From positions 62,001 to 126,000 of the forward strand of contig NZ_FNEG01000008.1 in the NCBI RefSeq assembly GCF_900100075.1: DNA of 64,000 nt, read 5' to 3'. A program made the position numbers and the translations under genes. The notes beneath the pieces were generated by a model, which was given only the letters and a program-made list of their open reading frames with translations, was not told the DNA's origin and did not search any database. This stretch comes from Chryseobacterium jejuense. Lineage in GTDB: Bacteria; Bacteroidota; Bacteroidia; Flavobacteriales; Weeksellaceae. Numbering within the stretch: position 1 is the stretch's first letter; each line of letters starts with the position of its first letter. This document shows, in pieces, positions 23,998 through 33,479 of the stretch.

Positions 23998-26151
23998 ATG
24001 GCAATTTTAGGACAGATTAGGAGTAAGCCTTGGCTTTTAATGGGAGTAATAGCCTTAGCGCTTTTGGCGTTCTTGGTGAACCCAGATAGTATCGACAAGG
24101 TTTTTGGAAAGAATCCTGATGTTTTAGGAAAAGTAAACGGTGAGAAAATCACCCGCGAAGAGTTCAATGATCAACTTTTCGTGCTGCAGCAACAGGCTGA
24201 ACAACAAGGTCGTCCAAAGAACGGTCTTGAAGAGCAGGCTTGGCAGTTACTTGTTCAATCTAAACTTATCAAGCAACAGTTTGAGAAATTGGGCTTTGAA
24301 ATGACTGATGATTATTTCTGGAATCAAATCCAGTACGATCAGATGTTCGCTCAAAATCAGCAGTTTTTTGATGAGAAAGGGAACTTTAAAACTCAAGACC
24401 TTAAGAAAGAAATTGAAACATTACAGAACACTAACCCTCAGGGATATGCTCAATGGTTGAAAACTAGAAAATCAATTGAGTACAGACTGATGGCAAGACA
24501 GGTGTTTACCAATATTTCAGCAGGAATTACTACGGGTAAGAAAGAAGCTGAAGAATTGATGAAAGAAAGAGATCAGCTTGCTGACATCGACTTTGTAAAG
24601 GTAGACTATGCAGCTTACCTTCAAAAAACAAAGATCAATGTTACTACAGAAGATCTTGCTAACTACATCAAGCAGCACCCGGTAATGTTCAAAGCTGAGC
24701 CTAGCAGAAACTTAGGTATTGTATTTTTCCCTTCTAAGCCAAGTGCAGCAGATGATGCAGCATCTTTAAAGGAAATTACAAAACTATACTCAGGAGGTAC
24801 AGATGCTAGTGGAGGTGTTGAAAACTTCCAGAATACAAAGAATGACTCTATGTTTGTTATGGCAAACTCAGATTCACCTTTCAATCCTCAGTATGTTAAG
24901 CCTACACAATTGCCTGCTACTATACAAGGTCAGATCGCAACAGCTGCGGTAGGACAGACATTTGGCCCATATAAAGAACAAAATTTCTATGTAGTTTCTA
25001 AGCTTGTAGGTAAGAAGACTTCAGATTCTACATTGTCAAGACATATTCTGATTGCTTTCAAAGGAAGCCCAGCAGGAGAAGGAGTAGCAAGGTCTAAAGA
25101 GCAGGCTAAGAAATTAGCAGACTCTATTGGAGCAATTGTAAAAGCAACACCTGCTAAATTTACAGAGTTCCTTAAGCTTTCAAATGATCCAAACTCTGCT
25201 GCACAAGGAGGTAGTCTTGGTTGGACAACTCCGGAAACACCTTTCGTTCCAGAGTTCCTTACTTATCTTGCAAACAATCCTAAAGGAGCAACAGGGGTTG
25301 TGGAAACTCAGTTTGGTTACCACATCATCAATATCGAAGATAAAAAATCTGGATCAATGGGGTATAAGGTGGCTAATCTTGTAAAAGAAATCAAGCCTTC
25401 AGATGCTACAGAAGCTGAAACAGATAAAAACGCTAGAAAATTCATTCAGCAGGTTCAGGGGAAATCTTTCAACGATTTCGTGAATATTGCTAAGAAAGGA
25501 AACTTCCAGTTTACTAACCCTAAAACAGCGAAGAGATTCGAAGGACAACTTCAGGGATTAGGTACTGAAAAAGATGGTGAGATTCTTACTTGGGCTTTTG
25601 ATAAGAAAAGATCTAAAGGAGATACAGAATTATTCAATGTAGACGGAACAGGAGACAAAATTGTTGTATTCATGAACGGAAAACAAGACGCTGGTCTTGC
25701 TGATCCTGAATCTGTAAGAGATCAGATTGAAGTGATTGTTAAAAACAAATTGGCAGCAAAACAAATTTCGGATAAAATTGCAGGAGCAAAAGCTTCAGGT
25801 TTAGATCAGATTGCTGCATTGTTTGCTAGTACAAAACAAAGCGCTCAGGTGAACCTATTGAACCCATCAGTAAATGGTGCTATGGAGCCTAAAGTTGCCG
25901 GTGCAGCATTTGGTGTTGCAAAAGGTAAACTTTCTAAGCCAGTTGAGGGTGGAACAGGTGTTTATGTATTGGTTAAAAAATCAGAGACTGTAAACAAACA
26001 GCCAGGTGATGTTAAGCAATTTACTGAGTCTATTTCTCAGAGAAATGCAGGGATGTTCGGACAGGCTTGGTTGAAGAGTCTTCAGGATAACGCAGATATC
26101 CAGGACTACAGAATCGAGATTTGGAACAAGCTGGGAAATCAGCAACAATAA
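23998..26151 (+). CDS. PpiD-like peptidylprolyl isomerase / SurA N-terminal domain protein
   Basis: A 717-residue periplasmic foldase anchored by one N-terminal helix (about 12-27, LLMGVIALALLAFLV). It has a SurA/PpiD-type chaperone region (about 40-190), a parvulin PPIase domain around 340-455 (SRHILIAF, then QGGSLGWTTPETPFVPEF, VVETQFGYHIINI) and an extended C-terminal region. This order is typical of PpiD in Bacteroidota. The likely role is folding and chaperoning of exported outer-membrane proteins. It has its own terminator and is divergent from lon. Confidence 0.92.
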   Translation: MAILGQIRSKPWLLMGVIALALLAFLVNPDSIDKVFGKNPDVLGKVNGEKITREEFNDQLFVLQQQAEQQGRPKNGLEEQAWQLLVQSKLIKQQFEKLGFEMTDDYFWNQIQYDQMFAQNQQFFDEKGNFKTQDLKKEIETLQNTNPQGYAQWLKTRKSIEYRLMARQVFTNISAGITTGKKEAEELMKERDQLADIDFVKVDYAAYLQKTKINVTTEDLANYIKQHPVMFKAEPSRNLGIVFFPSKPSAADDAASLKEITKLYSGGTDASGGVENFQNTKNDSMFVMANSDSPFNPQYVKPTQLPATIQGQIATAAVGQTFGPYKEQNFYVVSKLVGKKTSDSTLSRHILIAFKGSPAGEGVARSKEQAKKLADSIGAIVKATPAKFTEFLKLSNDPNSAAQGGSLGWTTPETPFVPEFLTYLANNPKGATGVVETQFGYHIINIEDKKSGSMGYKVANLVKEIKPSDATEAETDKNARKFIQQVQGKSFNDFVNIAKKGNFQFTNPKTAKRFEGQLQGLGTEKDGEILTWAFDKKRSKGDTELFNVDGTGDKIVVFMNGKQDAGLADPESVRDQIEVIVKNKLAAKQISDKIAGAKASGLDQIAALFASTKQSAQVNLLNPSVNGAMEPKVAGAAFGVAKGKLSKPVEGGTGVYVLVKKSETVNKQPGDVKQFTESISQRNAGMFGQAWLKSLQDNADIQDYRIEIWNKLGNQQQ

Positions 26152-26172
26152 GAGATTCATATCTATCAATAT

Positions 26173-26199
26173 AAAAGCGACAATTTTTTTGTCGCTTTT
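26173..26199 (+). terminator. Terminator after the PpiD-like gene
   Basis: AAAAGCGACAA (26173-26183) and TTGTCGCTTTT (26189-26199) pair perfectly, followed by further Ts. Confidence 0.85.
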
Positions 26200-26249
26200 T
26201 TTTGTATTTAACGCAGAACAATAAAGGAAAAGATTTATTTAAAATGTAC

Positions 26250-26257
26250 TATATTTG
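26250..26257 (+). promoter_or_regulatory. -7 promoter element of the mlaD operon
   Basis: TATATTTG, an exact TAnnTTTG match, 22 bp before the GTG start at 26280. Confidence 0.5.
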
Positions 26258-26279
26258 CTTATTAGAAAAAAATTAGCAA

Positions 26280-27230
26280 GTGAAGTTCAGTAAAGAATTA
26301 AAAGCGGGTGTGATTGCACTTCTAGCTATCGTAGGCTTTGTGGTGTTGTTTCAATTTATGAAAGGGAAGAGCCTTTTTACTACCGACAATATCTTTTACG
26401 CAAAATATGACAATGTAGAAGGCCTTGCGCAATCTTCAGCAGTCTCTATTAATGGTCTTAAAGTAGGCCAGGTTGATAAGATCATTCCTCAGACAGCAAA
26501 GGATGGTAAAATCAGTTTTGTTGTAAAAATTACAATTGATAACAAATTCGAATTTTCAAAAAATTCATCACTGGAGATTTTCGAACCGGGATTAATGTCC
26601 GGTAAAGAAATGAGAGTAAATCTGGTTTACGGTGGAGTTACTGCAAAAGATGGAGATACCTTGAAAGGAGCCTTTAAACTGGGAATGATGGGAAGTTTAT
26701 CTTCTCAGGTAGGTCCGGTAAAAGATCAGTTACAGGTTGTTTTACATAGAGTAGACTCTTTAATGGCCAATGCCAACCAGCTTGTAGATGCTCAGAACAG
26801 AGCCGAAATCAAATTGTTATTATCTAACCTTAATAAGACAGTAGGAGCATTGGAAACTACCGCAGGAAGTGTAAACAGCCTTGTTGGTCATAATGATCCT
26901 AAACTGCAGAAAGTATTGGATGATGCAAGCCTTACCATGCAAAGTGGAAAGACAACATTGGATAAATACGGAAATCTTGCACAAAGTATTGATACGAAGC
27001 AATTAAATGCAACAATTGCTAATCTGGATGCTACTGTAGGAAAACTGAATCAGGTGATTGGTGGAATAGACAAAGGAGAGGGAAGCTTAGGAAAGCTGAT
27101 GAAGGATGATAAATTATACAACAACCTGAATTCAGCATCTTCTAATTTGAATTCATTGATTGAAGATATGAAAGCTAACCCTAAGAGATATATTAATTTC
27201 TCAGTTTTCGGTAAAAACAATAAAGACTAA
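26280..27230 (+). CDS. MlaD-family MCE protein
   Basis: A 316-residue protein with one N-terminal membrane helix (about 8-24) and an MCE domain at about 38-115 (FYAKYDNVEGLAQSSAVSIN, GLKVGQVDKI). The C-terminal helical part is weakly repetitive (LNKTVGAL, LDATVGKLNQVI, GSLGKLMKDDKLY). MCE proteins bind lipid and join MlaE/MlaF in phospholipid traffic across the periplasm. The MlaE/MlaF genes lie 18 kb away, so the locus is split. GTG is the start codon, directly before the lysine-rich N-terminus. Eight bases separate it from the next gene. Confidence 0.9.
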   Translation: MKFSKELKAGVIALLAIVGFVVLFQFMKGKSLFTTDNIFYAKYDNVEGLAQSSAVSINGLKVGQVDKIIPQTAKDGKISFVVKITIDNKFEFSKNSSLEIFEPGLMSGKEMRVNLVYGGVTAKDGDTLKGAFKLGMMGSLSSQVGPVKDQLQVVLHRVDSLMANANQLVDAQNRAEIKLLLSNLNKTVGALETTAGSVNSLVGHNDPKLQKVLDDASLTMQSGKTTLDKYGNLAQSIDTKQLNATIANLDATVGKLNQVIGGIDKGEGSLGKLMKDDKLYNNLNSASSNLNSLIEDMKANPKRYINFSVFGKNNKD

Positions 27231-27238
27231 TACGCCTT

Positions 27239-28570
27239 ATGCAGTACATCGATAACATTATTTTCCTGATTTTATTAGTGGCGGGATTTGGACTGTTTGC
27301 CAAAAGCCTGCTGAAGATCTATAGAAATATCAGACTTGGTCACGAGATCAACAGAAATGACAGAAAATCTGAACGCTGGAGTACCATGGCTAGAGTGGCT
27401 ATGGGACAAAGCAAGATGGTAAAACGTCCTGTTGCCGGTGTCTTACACCTTTTCGTGTATGTAGGGTTTGTTATTATCAATATAGAACTTATTGAAATTA
27501 TTGTTGATGGACTATTTGGAACACATCGTTTCCTGGCTTCAGTCTTTGGAAACGGATTCTATAGTTTCTTTACGGCGACATTAGAAATTCTTGCTCTTCT
27601 TGTTGTGATAGGAGTGGTGGTATTCTTCATCAGAAGAAATTTTTATGGAGTGAAGAGATTAACCATGAAAGAGCTTTTCGGATGGCCAAAACAGGATGCC
27701 AACTGGATTCTGATCATTGAATTTGCATTAATGATGGCTTTCTTTAAAATGAATGCTGCTGATTGGGTACTGCAACAAAGAGGAATAGTGCCTGCATTGG
27801 GTAGTTTTCCGATTAGTTCTACTATTTTAGGGCCTATTTTCAGTGGTTTTGGGGATGGATTCTTGCATTTTACAGAAAAAGGAGCTTGGTGGTTCCACTT
27901 TGTAGGAATTCTGTTTTTCATGAACTATCTGTATTATTCAAAGCATTTACACATTATTTTAGCGTTCCCAAGTACTTGGTATGCGAATCTTGATAAAAAA
28001 GGAAAATTCAATAACCTTGATTCTGTAACAAAAGAAATCAAGTTAATGATGGACCCTAATGCAGATCCTTATGCTGCACCAGCAGAAGGAGCTGAAGCAG
28101 ATGTGCCGTCTAAGTTTGGAGCTGAAGATATATTTGATCTTAATCAGGTACAATTACTGAATGCCTATTCTTGTACAGAATGTGGACGTTGTACTTCTGT
28201 TTGCCCTGCCAATATTACAGGGAAAAAGCTGTCTCCAAGATTGATCTTAATGAAGACCAGAGACCGATTGGAAGAGGTTGGAAAAAACATCGACAAAAAC
28301 GGAAAGTTTGTAGACGACGGCAAAAAGCTGTTGAACGACTATATCTCTAAGGAAGAACTTTGGGCTTGTACTACATGTAATGCATGTACAGATGCTTGTC
28401 CGGTATTGTTAGATCCGCTTTCTATTATCTTCGAAATGAGAAGATTCCTGGTAATGGAACAGTCAGCTGCTCCGCAGGAACTGAACCTGATGATGACGAA
28501 TGTGGAGAACAACGCTGCTCCTTGGCAGTATAACCAGGCTGACCGTCTGAACTGGGCTTCAGAAAATTAA
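27239..28570 (+). CDS. Membrane-bound (Fe-S) oxidoreductase with two 4Fe-4S clusters
   Basis: A 443-residue protein. It has an N-terminal membrane region with about five helices (1-245, including GVLHLFVYVGFVIINIE) and a C-terminal double ferredoxin domain: CTECGRCTSVCP at about 313-324 and CTTCNACTDACP at about 378-389. It resembles the Hdr-like membrane reductases of Bacteroidota that pass electrons between a quinone and a soluble partner. The CCG-domain protein gene directly follows, which supports a two-subunit enzyme. The substrate is not known. Confidence 0.87.
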   Translation: MQYIDNIIFLILLVAGFGLFAKSLLKIYRNIRLGHEINRNDRKSERWSTMARVAMGQSKMVKRPVAGVLHLFVYVGFVIINIELIEIIVDGLFGTHRFLASVFGNGFYSFFTATLEILALLVVIGVVVFFIRRNFYGVKRLTMKELFGWPKQDANWILIIEFALMMAFFKMNAADWVLQQRGIVPALGSFPISSTILGPIFSGFGDGFLHFTEKGAWWFHFVGILFFMNYLYYSKHLHIILAFPSTWYANLDKKGKFNNLDSVTKEIKLMMDPNADPYAAPAEGAEADVPSKFGAEDIFDLNQVQLLNAYSCTECGRCTSVCPANITGKKLSPRLILMKTRDRLEEVGKNIDKNGKFVDDGKKLLNDYISKEELWACTTCNACTDACPVLLDPLSIIFEMRRFLVMEQSAAPQELNLMMTNVENNAAPWQYNQADRLNWASEN

Positions 28571-28581
28571 AAACTAATCGA

Positions 28582-28631
28582 TTTGAAGATTTGAAAATTG
28601 ATTAAAGCTAGCTAATTTTCAAATTTCCAAA
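28582..28631. repeat. Imperfect inverted repeat inside the Fe-S operon
   Basis: TTTGAAGATTTGAAAATT (28582-28599) and AATTTTCAAATTTCCAAA (28614-28631) pair with two mismatches over 18 bases, across a 14-base spacer. It lies between the two Fe-S genes and could weaken downstream expression. Confidence 0.45.
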
Positions 28632-28658
28632 TTCTCACATTTTCAAATTGAAAAAGAA

Positions 28659-29444
28659 ATGGATTTCAATATAAAAACAATGGCAGAATATGCTGCCGAA
28701 GGAAAAGCACCGGAAGTTTTATTTTGGGTTGGATGTGCGGGCAGTTTTGATGACCGTGCCAAAAAAATTACAAAAGCATTTTGTAAGATATTGAATAAAA
28801 TAGGGGTAGAATTTGCAGTGCTGGGACAGGAAGAAAGCTGTACCGGAGATCCTGCGAAAAGAGCCGGAAACGAATTTGTTTTTCAGATGATGGCCCTCAC
28901 CAATATTGAAGTCCTAAATGCTTACGAAGTGAAGAAAATTGTAACAGCATGCCCACACTGTTTCAATACCCTTAAAAATGAATATCCAAGCCTTGGAGGT
29001 CACTTTGATGTAGTTCACCACACTCAATTCCTAAAAACCTTAATGGAAGAAGGAAGATTGAAAATTGAAGGTGGAGCATTCAAAGGTAAAAAAATTACCT
29101 TCCATGATCCTTGTTATCTGGGACGTGCCAATGATGAATATGAAGCACCAAGAATGTTGCTTGAAAAGCTTGATGCTGAGCTTGTAGAAATGAAGCGCTG
29201 CAAAACAAACGGTCTTTGTTGTGGAGCTGGAGGTGCACAGATGTTTAAAGAGCCTGAAAAAGGGAACAAAGACATCAATATCGAAAGAACAGAAGAAGCT
29301 TTATCTTTTGAACCTAAAGTAATTGCTACAGGATGCCCATTCTGTAATACAATGATGACGGATGGGGTAAAGCATTTCAATAAAAATACTGAAGTTGCAG
29401 TAAAAGATATCGTTGAGCTTCTTGCTGAAGCAGATGATTTATAA
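28659..29444 (+). CDS. CCG-domain (Fe-S)-binding protein
   Basis: A 261-residue soluble protein with two cysteine-rich CCG-type domains (N-terminal CTGDPAKR and ACPHCFN; C-terminal DPCYLGR, GLCCGAGGAQMF and GCPFCNTMM). This fold is found in heterodisulfide-reductase HdrB, LutA and GlpC-like proteins and usually binds a special Fe-S cluster. Next to the membrane Fe-S gene it should form the catalytic partner. The physiological substrate (lactate, disulfide or other) cannot be told from sequence. Confidence 0.9.
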   Translation: MDFNIKTMAEYAAEGKAPEVLFWVGCAGSFDDRAKKITKAFCKILNKIGVEFAVLGQEESCTGDPAKRAGNEFVFQMMALTNIEVLNAYEVKKIVTACPHCFNTLKNEYPSLGGHFDVVHHTQFLKTLMEEGRLKIEGGAFKGKKITFHDPCYLGRANDEYEAPRMLLEKLDAELVEMKRCKTNGLCCGAGGAQMFKEPEKGNKDINIERTEEALSFEPKVIATGCPFCNTMMTDGVKHFNKNTEVAVKDIVELLAEADDL

Positions 29445-29476
29445 TCTTGCCAGTCACATGACTGTAATATTGTAGT

Positions 29477-30613
29477 ATGAAGGTTAAATGGGGCATCTCC
29501 TTTTTGTTTATAATATCCATACTAGCGTTTCTAACCTACCGGAATTATAACAACAGAGTATATGATTGGGATATGCCGGGATACCTGGGGAGTATGTTCA
29601 CAACTGAATTTCCAGATTCACCGGATAAGGTTCGTGAACTTACATACTCATCCATAAAAAAAGAGGCCCCTGTAGAGCAGTATAATAACCTTATAGGGAT
29701 TAAACCCTCGGCTACAACCAGACAATATTTTGCGAAAAATACACAGTCTTTCACAGAACAGTTACCTTATTTTCAGATAAAGATAGGGTATATCCTTGTG
29801 ATTACTTTTTTTTATAAGTTGGGATTTTCACCACCAATGTCCGTGTTGTTTATCGGCCTTATTTCTTACTTTATTTCAGGGTTATTAATCTTTTATATCT
29901 TAAAAATCCTGTTTCCGGAAAAGTACATACTTACAGTTCTTTTGACATCTGGGATTATGTTGATGCCAACCGTTACTTTTATGTCGGGGGAATCTACTCC
30001 GGATATGCTTATCTTTCTGTTTATCTTAATTTTTGCGATAGGATTAATAAAAAAATGGAGCCAATGGAGCATGTTCTTGCTTCTTGTGGCCATGACCTTT
30101 ATACGTCCGGACTATATTACTTTTGCCCTAACCTACCTTGGTGCTATTTTCTTATTTGATTATTGTACAGAAAAGAAAATTCGTGTTGCTCTTATGCTAC
30201 AAGGCATTGTGATCTTCTCAATGTATCTATTCATTATGAAGTTTTATAATTATCCAGGCTGGGTTGATCTTTTTTATGACTCATTTATTGAGAGAAGGCC
30301 TATTATCTCGGCAAAAACGGCTCATGTGAGCTTATCTACTTATTTACAGGTTATTTACAATAAAATTATTGTTTTTAAAAAAGTTACATTGTCTGTTCTC
30401 ATTATTACGGGAGCGATTTTTTGGATGTCGAAAGAGGCTTGGGTAAGAATGGTTTCGGTTCTTTTTCTTGTAAATGTGTACATCAAATTCTTTTTCTTTC
30501 CCCAATCGGCAGACTTAAGGCTTTTCTTCCCGTTTATTTTCCCACTTTTCATTATGATCCTTTATGTAGTAAGTAGAAAGTATAACAATGTTAAACTCTC
30601 TGGAATTGTGTGA
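29477..30613 (+). CDS. Polytopic membrane protein, possible GT-C-type glycosyltransferase
   Basis: A 378-residue protein with about ten hydrophobic helices. The first external loop, straight after helix one, contains the acidic YDWDMPGY, and a second loop is long and polar (55-90). That topology fits GT-C glycosyltransferases that use polyprenyl-linked sugars. No strict family motif was recognised, so the call is tentative. It begins the cluster of surface-polysaccharide genes (FkbM methyltransferase, GT4 and flippase follow). Confidence 0.6.
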   Translation: MKVKWGISFLFIISILAFLTYRNYNNRVYDWDMPGYLGSMFTTEFPDSPDKVRELTYSSIKKEAPVEQYNNLIGIKPSATTRQYFAKNTQSFTEQLPYFQIKIGYILVITFFYKLGFSPPMSVLFIGLISYFISGLLIFYILKILFPEKYILTVLLTSGIMLMPTVTFMSGESTPDMLIFLFILIFAIGLIKKWSQWSMFLLLVAMTFIRPDYITFALTYLGAIFLFDYCTEKKIRVALMLQGIVIFSMYLFIMKFYNYPGWVDLFYDSFIERRPIISAKTAHVSLSTYLQVIYNKIIVFKKVTLSVLIITGAIFWMSKEAWVRMVSVLFLVNVYIKFFFFPQSADLRLFFPFIFPLFIMILYVVSRKYNNVKLSGIV

Positions 30614-30757
30614 TTTCATCTTCAACAAAAGGAAATAAAGTTGCTATTGGGTAGCATTTTCTGTAAAAATAATCTGAATAATACCAAATTATAAAGTTCA
30701 GGAATAATCCCATTTTTTATTCGGAAATGCTGTATATTGCGGGCAGATAAAACTAGT

Positions 30758-31573
30758 ATGAGAAGTCTTCTAGCTTCATTTTTTAAAATTATTTTAAGCA
30801 TCCCCTTTTTCAGACAGAAGTATTTTACTTTTCACAAGTATATTTTCAACCCATATCATCCTTTTGATGGAGTAAAGAAAAATATTGTTTACAGAGGTTC
30901 CATCCAACTTAATTTAGATCTTGGTGACTGGATTCAACAACAGCTTTATTTTGTAGGAGACTATGAAAAGAATGAGATAGATTATCTGTATTCGGTTTTA
31001 CAGGATGGAGATACTTTTATAGATATAGGAGGAAATATCGGGATATTTTCATTAAATGCCTCTCAAATTGTTGGAAAAGAGGGAAAAGTGTACGCTTTTG
31101 AAGCCTTTAAACCTAATTATGAGAAGTTTTCTCAACATCTTTCTATTAATCATTTCAACAATGTAACCCTGGAGCATCAGGCTGTTTCGGATAACAATAA
31201 CTATATTGAAATTTTATACAATGAAAGTTATGGAAATGTAGGAATGGCTTCATCTTATCTTGAGAATTTTACGGCAAAAGAAAAGGTGAAAAGTATTATT
31301 CTGGATGATTATGTGAAAAATCAACAGCTTGTTAAGATTGATCTTATTAAAATAGATATTGAAGGTGGTGAGTTTTCAGCTTTACAAGGAATGCAGGAAA
31401 TCCTTACTCATTATCAACCTAAAATTATCATAGAAATAAACAATATTGCACTGAAAAACTCGGATCACAGTGAAGAAGAACTGATCCGTTTACTTCTTGA
31501 TAAGGGCTATTCCCAGACAAAAGTATTAAGCAGGAATGAGAACTCTTACAATGCTGTATTTGAATGTCTTTAA
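30758..31573 (+). CDS. FkbM-family SAM-dependent methyltransferase
   Basis: A 271-residue enzyme. The FkbM domain starts near residue 80 with FIDIGGNIGIFSLNAS as the SAM-binding loop, then VYAFEAFKPNYEKF, and ends with IKIDIEGGEFSALQGM. Family members O-methylate sugars or other metabolites. In this cluster, methylation of a polysaccharide is plausible. The N-terminal 25 residues are hydrophobic and basic. The ATG at 30758 was chosen; a TTG at 30737 would add seven residues. Confidence 0.9.
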   Translation: MRSLLASFFKIILSIPFFRQKYFTFHKYIFNPYHPFDGVKKNIVYRGSIQLNLDLGDWIQQQLYFVGDYEKNEIDYLYSVLQDGDTFIDIGGNIGIFSLNASQIVGKEGKVYAFEAFKPNYEKFSQHLSINHFNNVTLEHQAVSDNNNYIEILYNESYGNVGMASSYLENFTAKEKVKSIILDDYVKNQQLVKIDLIKIDIEGGEFSALQGMQEILTHYQPKIIIEINNIALKNSDHSEEELIRLLLDKGYSQTKVLSRNENSYNAVFECL

Positions 31574-31655
31574 CGGAGAATAATCTATTTACAGGATATA
31601 AGTCACATTCTGTCTGAAGAAAAAATCGTAATTTTATCCCCTAAATTGATTAGAT

Positions 31656-32144
31656 ATGAAAATTGAAGAATCAAACGTTGTAGAAACAAACGACTACAGA
31701 GTCATTATATATCCGGCTTCAAGACCATTTGAAACTAAAGAAGCAAAGGCCATCACAGAAAAACTATTTGATTTCCTGGCTGGTTGGGCTGCTCATGGAA
31801 AACCACTTTCTTCATCCTTTAAAATTGAAAAAAATCAATTCATTATCGTATGTGTTGATGAAGAAAAAGAAATGGCTTCAGGATGCAGTATTGATGCTTT
31901 AGGAAAGGTGATGAGAGAGATTGATGAAGAGTATCAGTTGGGATTATTTGACAGGATGAAAGCCAGCTTTGTAGAAAACGGAGAAGTGAAAACATTAAAA
32001 CTTCTTGATTTCAAGAACAAATTGAGAAACGGTGAATTGTCTAAAGACATTGAAGTTTTTGACTTTTCTAAAAATACTTATCTTGATTTTTTAAGCCATT
32101 TTCTTCTTCCACTGGAGAAAAGCTGGGCTGGAGGGATCAGTTAA
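31656..32144 (+). CDS. Conserved protein of unknown function
   Basis: A 162-residue soluble acidic protein. Homologs in Flavobacteriia are sometimes labelled ABC transporter ATPase, but no Walker A, Walker B or ABC signature is present, so that label should not be used. Visible features: a beta-alpha-rich start (RVIIYPASRPFETKEAKAI), an FLAGWAAHGKPL segment, and GCSIDALGKVMREID with a conserved Cys. No active site can be named. It sits inside a group of polysaccharide genes and is probably not functionally tied to them. Confidence 0.75.
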   Translation: MKIEESNVVETNDYRVIIYPASRPFETKEAKAITEKLFDFLAGWAAHGKPLSSSFKIEKNQFIIVCVDEEKEMASGCSIDALGKVMREIDEEYQLGLFDRMKASFVENGEVKTLKLLDFKNKLRNGELSKDIEVFDFSKNTYLDFLSHFLLPLEKSWAGGIS

Positions 32145-32168
32145 GTGTTTTATAACCAATAATAACAT

Positions 32169-32196
32169 AAGGATGATGTATATCGTCCTTTTTTTA
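32169..32196 (+). terminator. Terminator after the unknown gene
   Basis: AAGGATGAT and ATCGTCCTT arms (32169-32190) with a T-run to 32196. It closes the unit before the GT4 gene. Confidence 0.65.
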
Positions 32197-32330
32197 TGCC
32201 CAGAAATCTGGACATTGTGATATTCTGAACAGTTCTTATAAAAGAGGGAAATTCATTACCTTTAACCATTGTTTTGCTTTGATGTGGTTTGCATTAATAG
32301 CCAAACACAGAGATACAACTTAATAACATT

Positions 32331-33479
32331 TTGAAAAGAAAAAAGATACTCTTCATCTCGTCATGGTTTCCTAATGCATTAGAGCCTACCAACGGCAATT
32401 TTGTACAGCGGCACGCGGAAGCCGTTTCATTATCGTGTGATGTTGAAATACTGCACGCTATAGGTAATTTTGAGCAGGAAGAACTCTATGTTTATGATGA
32501 CAGAATGATTAATGGCATCAGAACCTTAATCATTTATTATAAAAATTCAAAAAATCCGGTTCAGAACTTTTTAAGAAGAATGAAAGCCTATTTTAATGGA
32601 TTTGCCAAACTGAATACACCGGATCTTGTTCATGCTAATGTTTTGCATAACAATATGTTGTTTGCCGTTTATCTGAAAAAGAAATTTAAAATTCCATTTG
32701 TAGTTACAGAGCACTGGACGGCTTTGCAAAAGCAGAATCTTTCCCGAACATCAGGTAATATTAAACGGATTGCAAAATATATTGCAAAACATGCCGGATA
32801 TATTTTACCGGTGAGCCACAATCTAAAAGATAGCTTGAAAGAGTTAGGAATCACCACACCGATGAAAGTTATATCGAATGTGGTAGATACTGATGTTTTT
32901 ACCGTTAAACCTAGAATTGAGGCATCAAATCATGTGAAGTTTCTCCATGTATCAAGTTTGATTCTTCGTAAAAGACCTAAAGATATCATTAACGCCATTT
33001 ATCTGTTGCATCAAAACGGATATCCGGTAAGACTGGAAATAGGAGGAGATGGAGACTCTGAATCTTTGCTGGCTTTGGTTAAAAAACTATCTGCAGAAGA
33101 ATATATACAAGTTTTCGATGCCATAAGTTATGCTGAAGTTGCTGAAAAAATGCAAAATTCAGATTATTTTATCTTATTCAGTGAAAATGAGACCCAAGGA
33201 TGTGTTATTCTGGAATCTTATGCCTGTGGGAAACCTGTGATCTCAACGATGGTGGGAGGTGCAGCAGAGTTTATTATAGATGGGCAGGGAATAGGAATTG
33301 AAAAAGACAATACAGATCAGCTTTATAAGGTTTTGGAGAAAATCTGCAAACAGGAATATACCTTTAAAAATGAAGCAGAGATCAGGGATTTTTGTGTGGA
33401 TAAATATTCCCGAAAGGCTATTGCTAAGCAGTTTACCGAAATTTATAATGAAGTTCTTTCTAAAAACAATATCTCGTGA
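32331..33479 (+). CDS. Glycosyltransferase family 4 protein
   Basis: A 382-residue cytoplasmic GT-B enzyme. The N-terminal half shows the acceptor-side signature (SSWFPNALEPTNGNFVQRHA, HANVLHNNM) and the C-terminal donor domain carries LHVSSLILRKRPKDII and the EX7E-type motif ENETQGCVILESYACGKPVI. It should add a sugar to a lipid-linked glycan. It begins at TTG (32331), directly giving MKRKKILFIS, with no in-frame ATG nearby. It overlaps the flippase gene by 4 bp (GTGA). Confidence 0.93.
   Translation: MKRKKILFISSWFPNALEPTNGNFVQRHAEAVSLSCDVEILHAIGNFEQEELYVYDDRMINGIRTLIIYYKNSKNPVQNFLRRMKAYFNGFAKLNTPDLVHANVLHNNMLFAVYLKKKFKIPFVVTEHWTALQKQNLSRTSGNIKRIAKYIAKHAGYILPVSHNLKDSLKELGITTPMKVISNVVDTDVFTVKPRIEASNHVKFLHVSSLILRKRPKDIINAIYLLHQNGYPVRLEIGGDGDSESLLALVKKLSAEEYIQVFDAISYAEVAEKMQNSDYFILFSENETQGCVILESYACGKPVISTMVGGAAEFIIDGQGIGIEKDNTDQLYKVLEKICKQEYTFKNEAEIRDFCVDKYSRKAIAKQFTEIYNEVLSKNNIS

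Noticed and set aside
31656..32144. ABC transporter ATPase label
   Set aside because: No Walker A, Walker B or signature motif in the 162-residue product.
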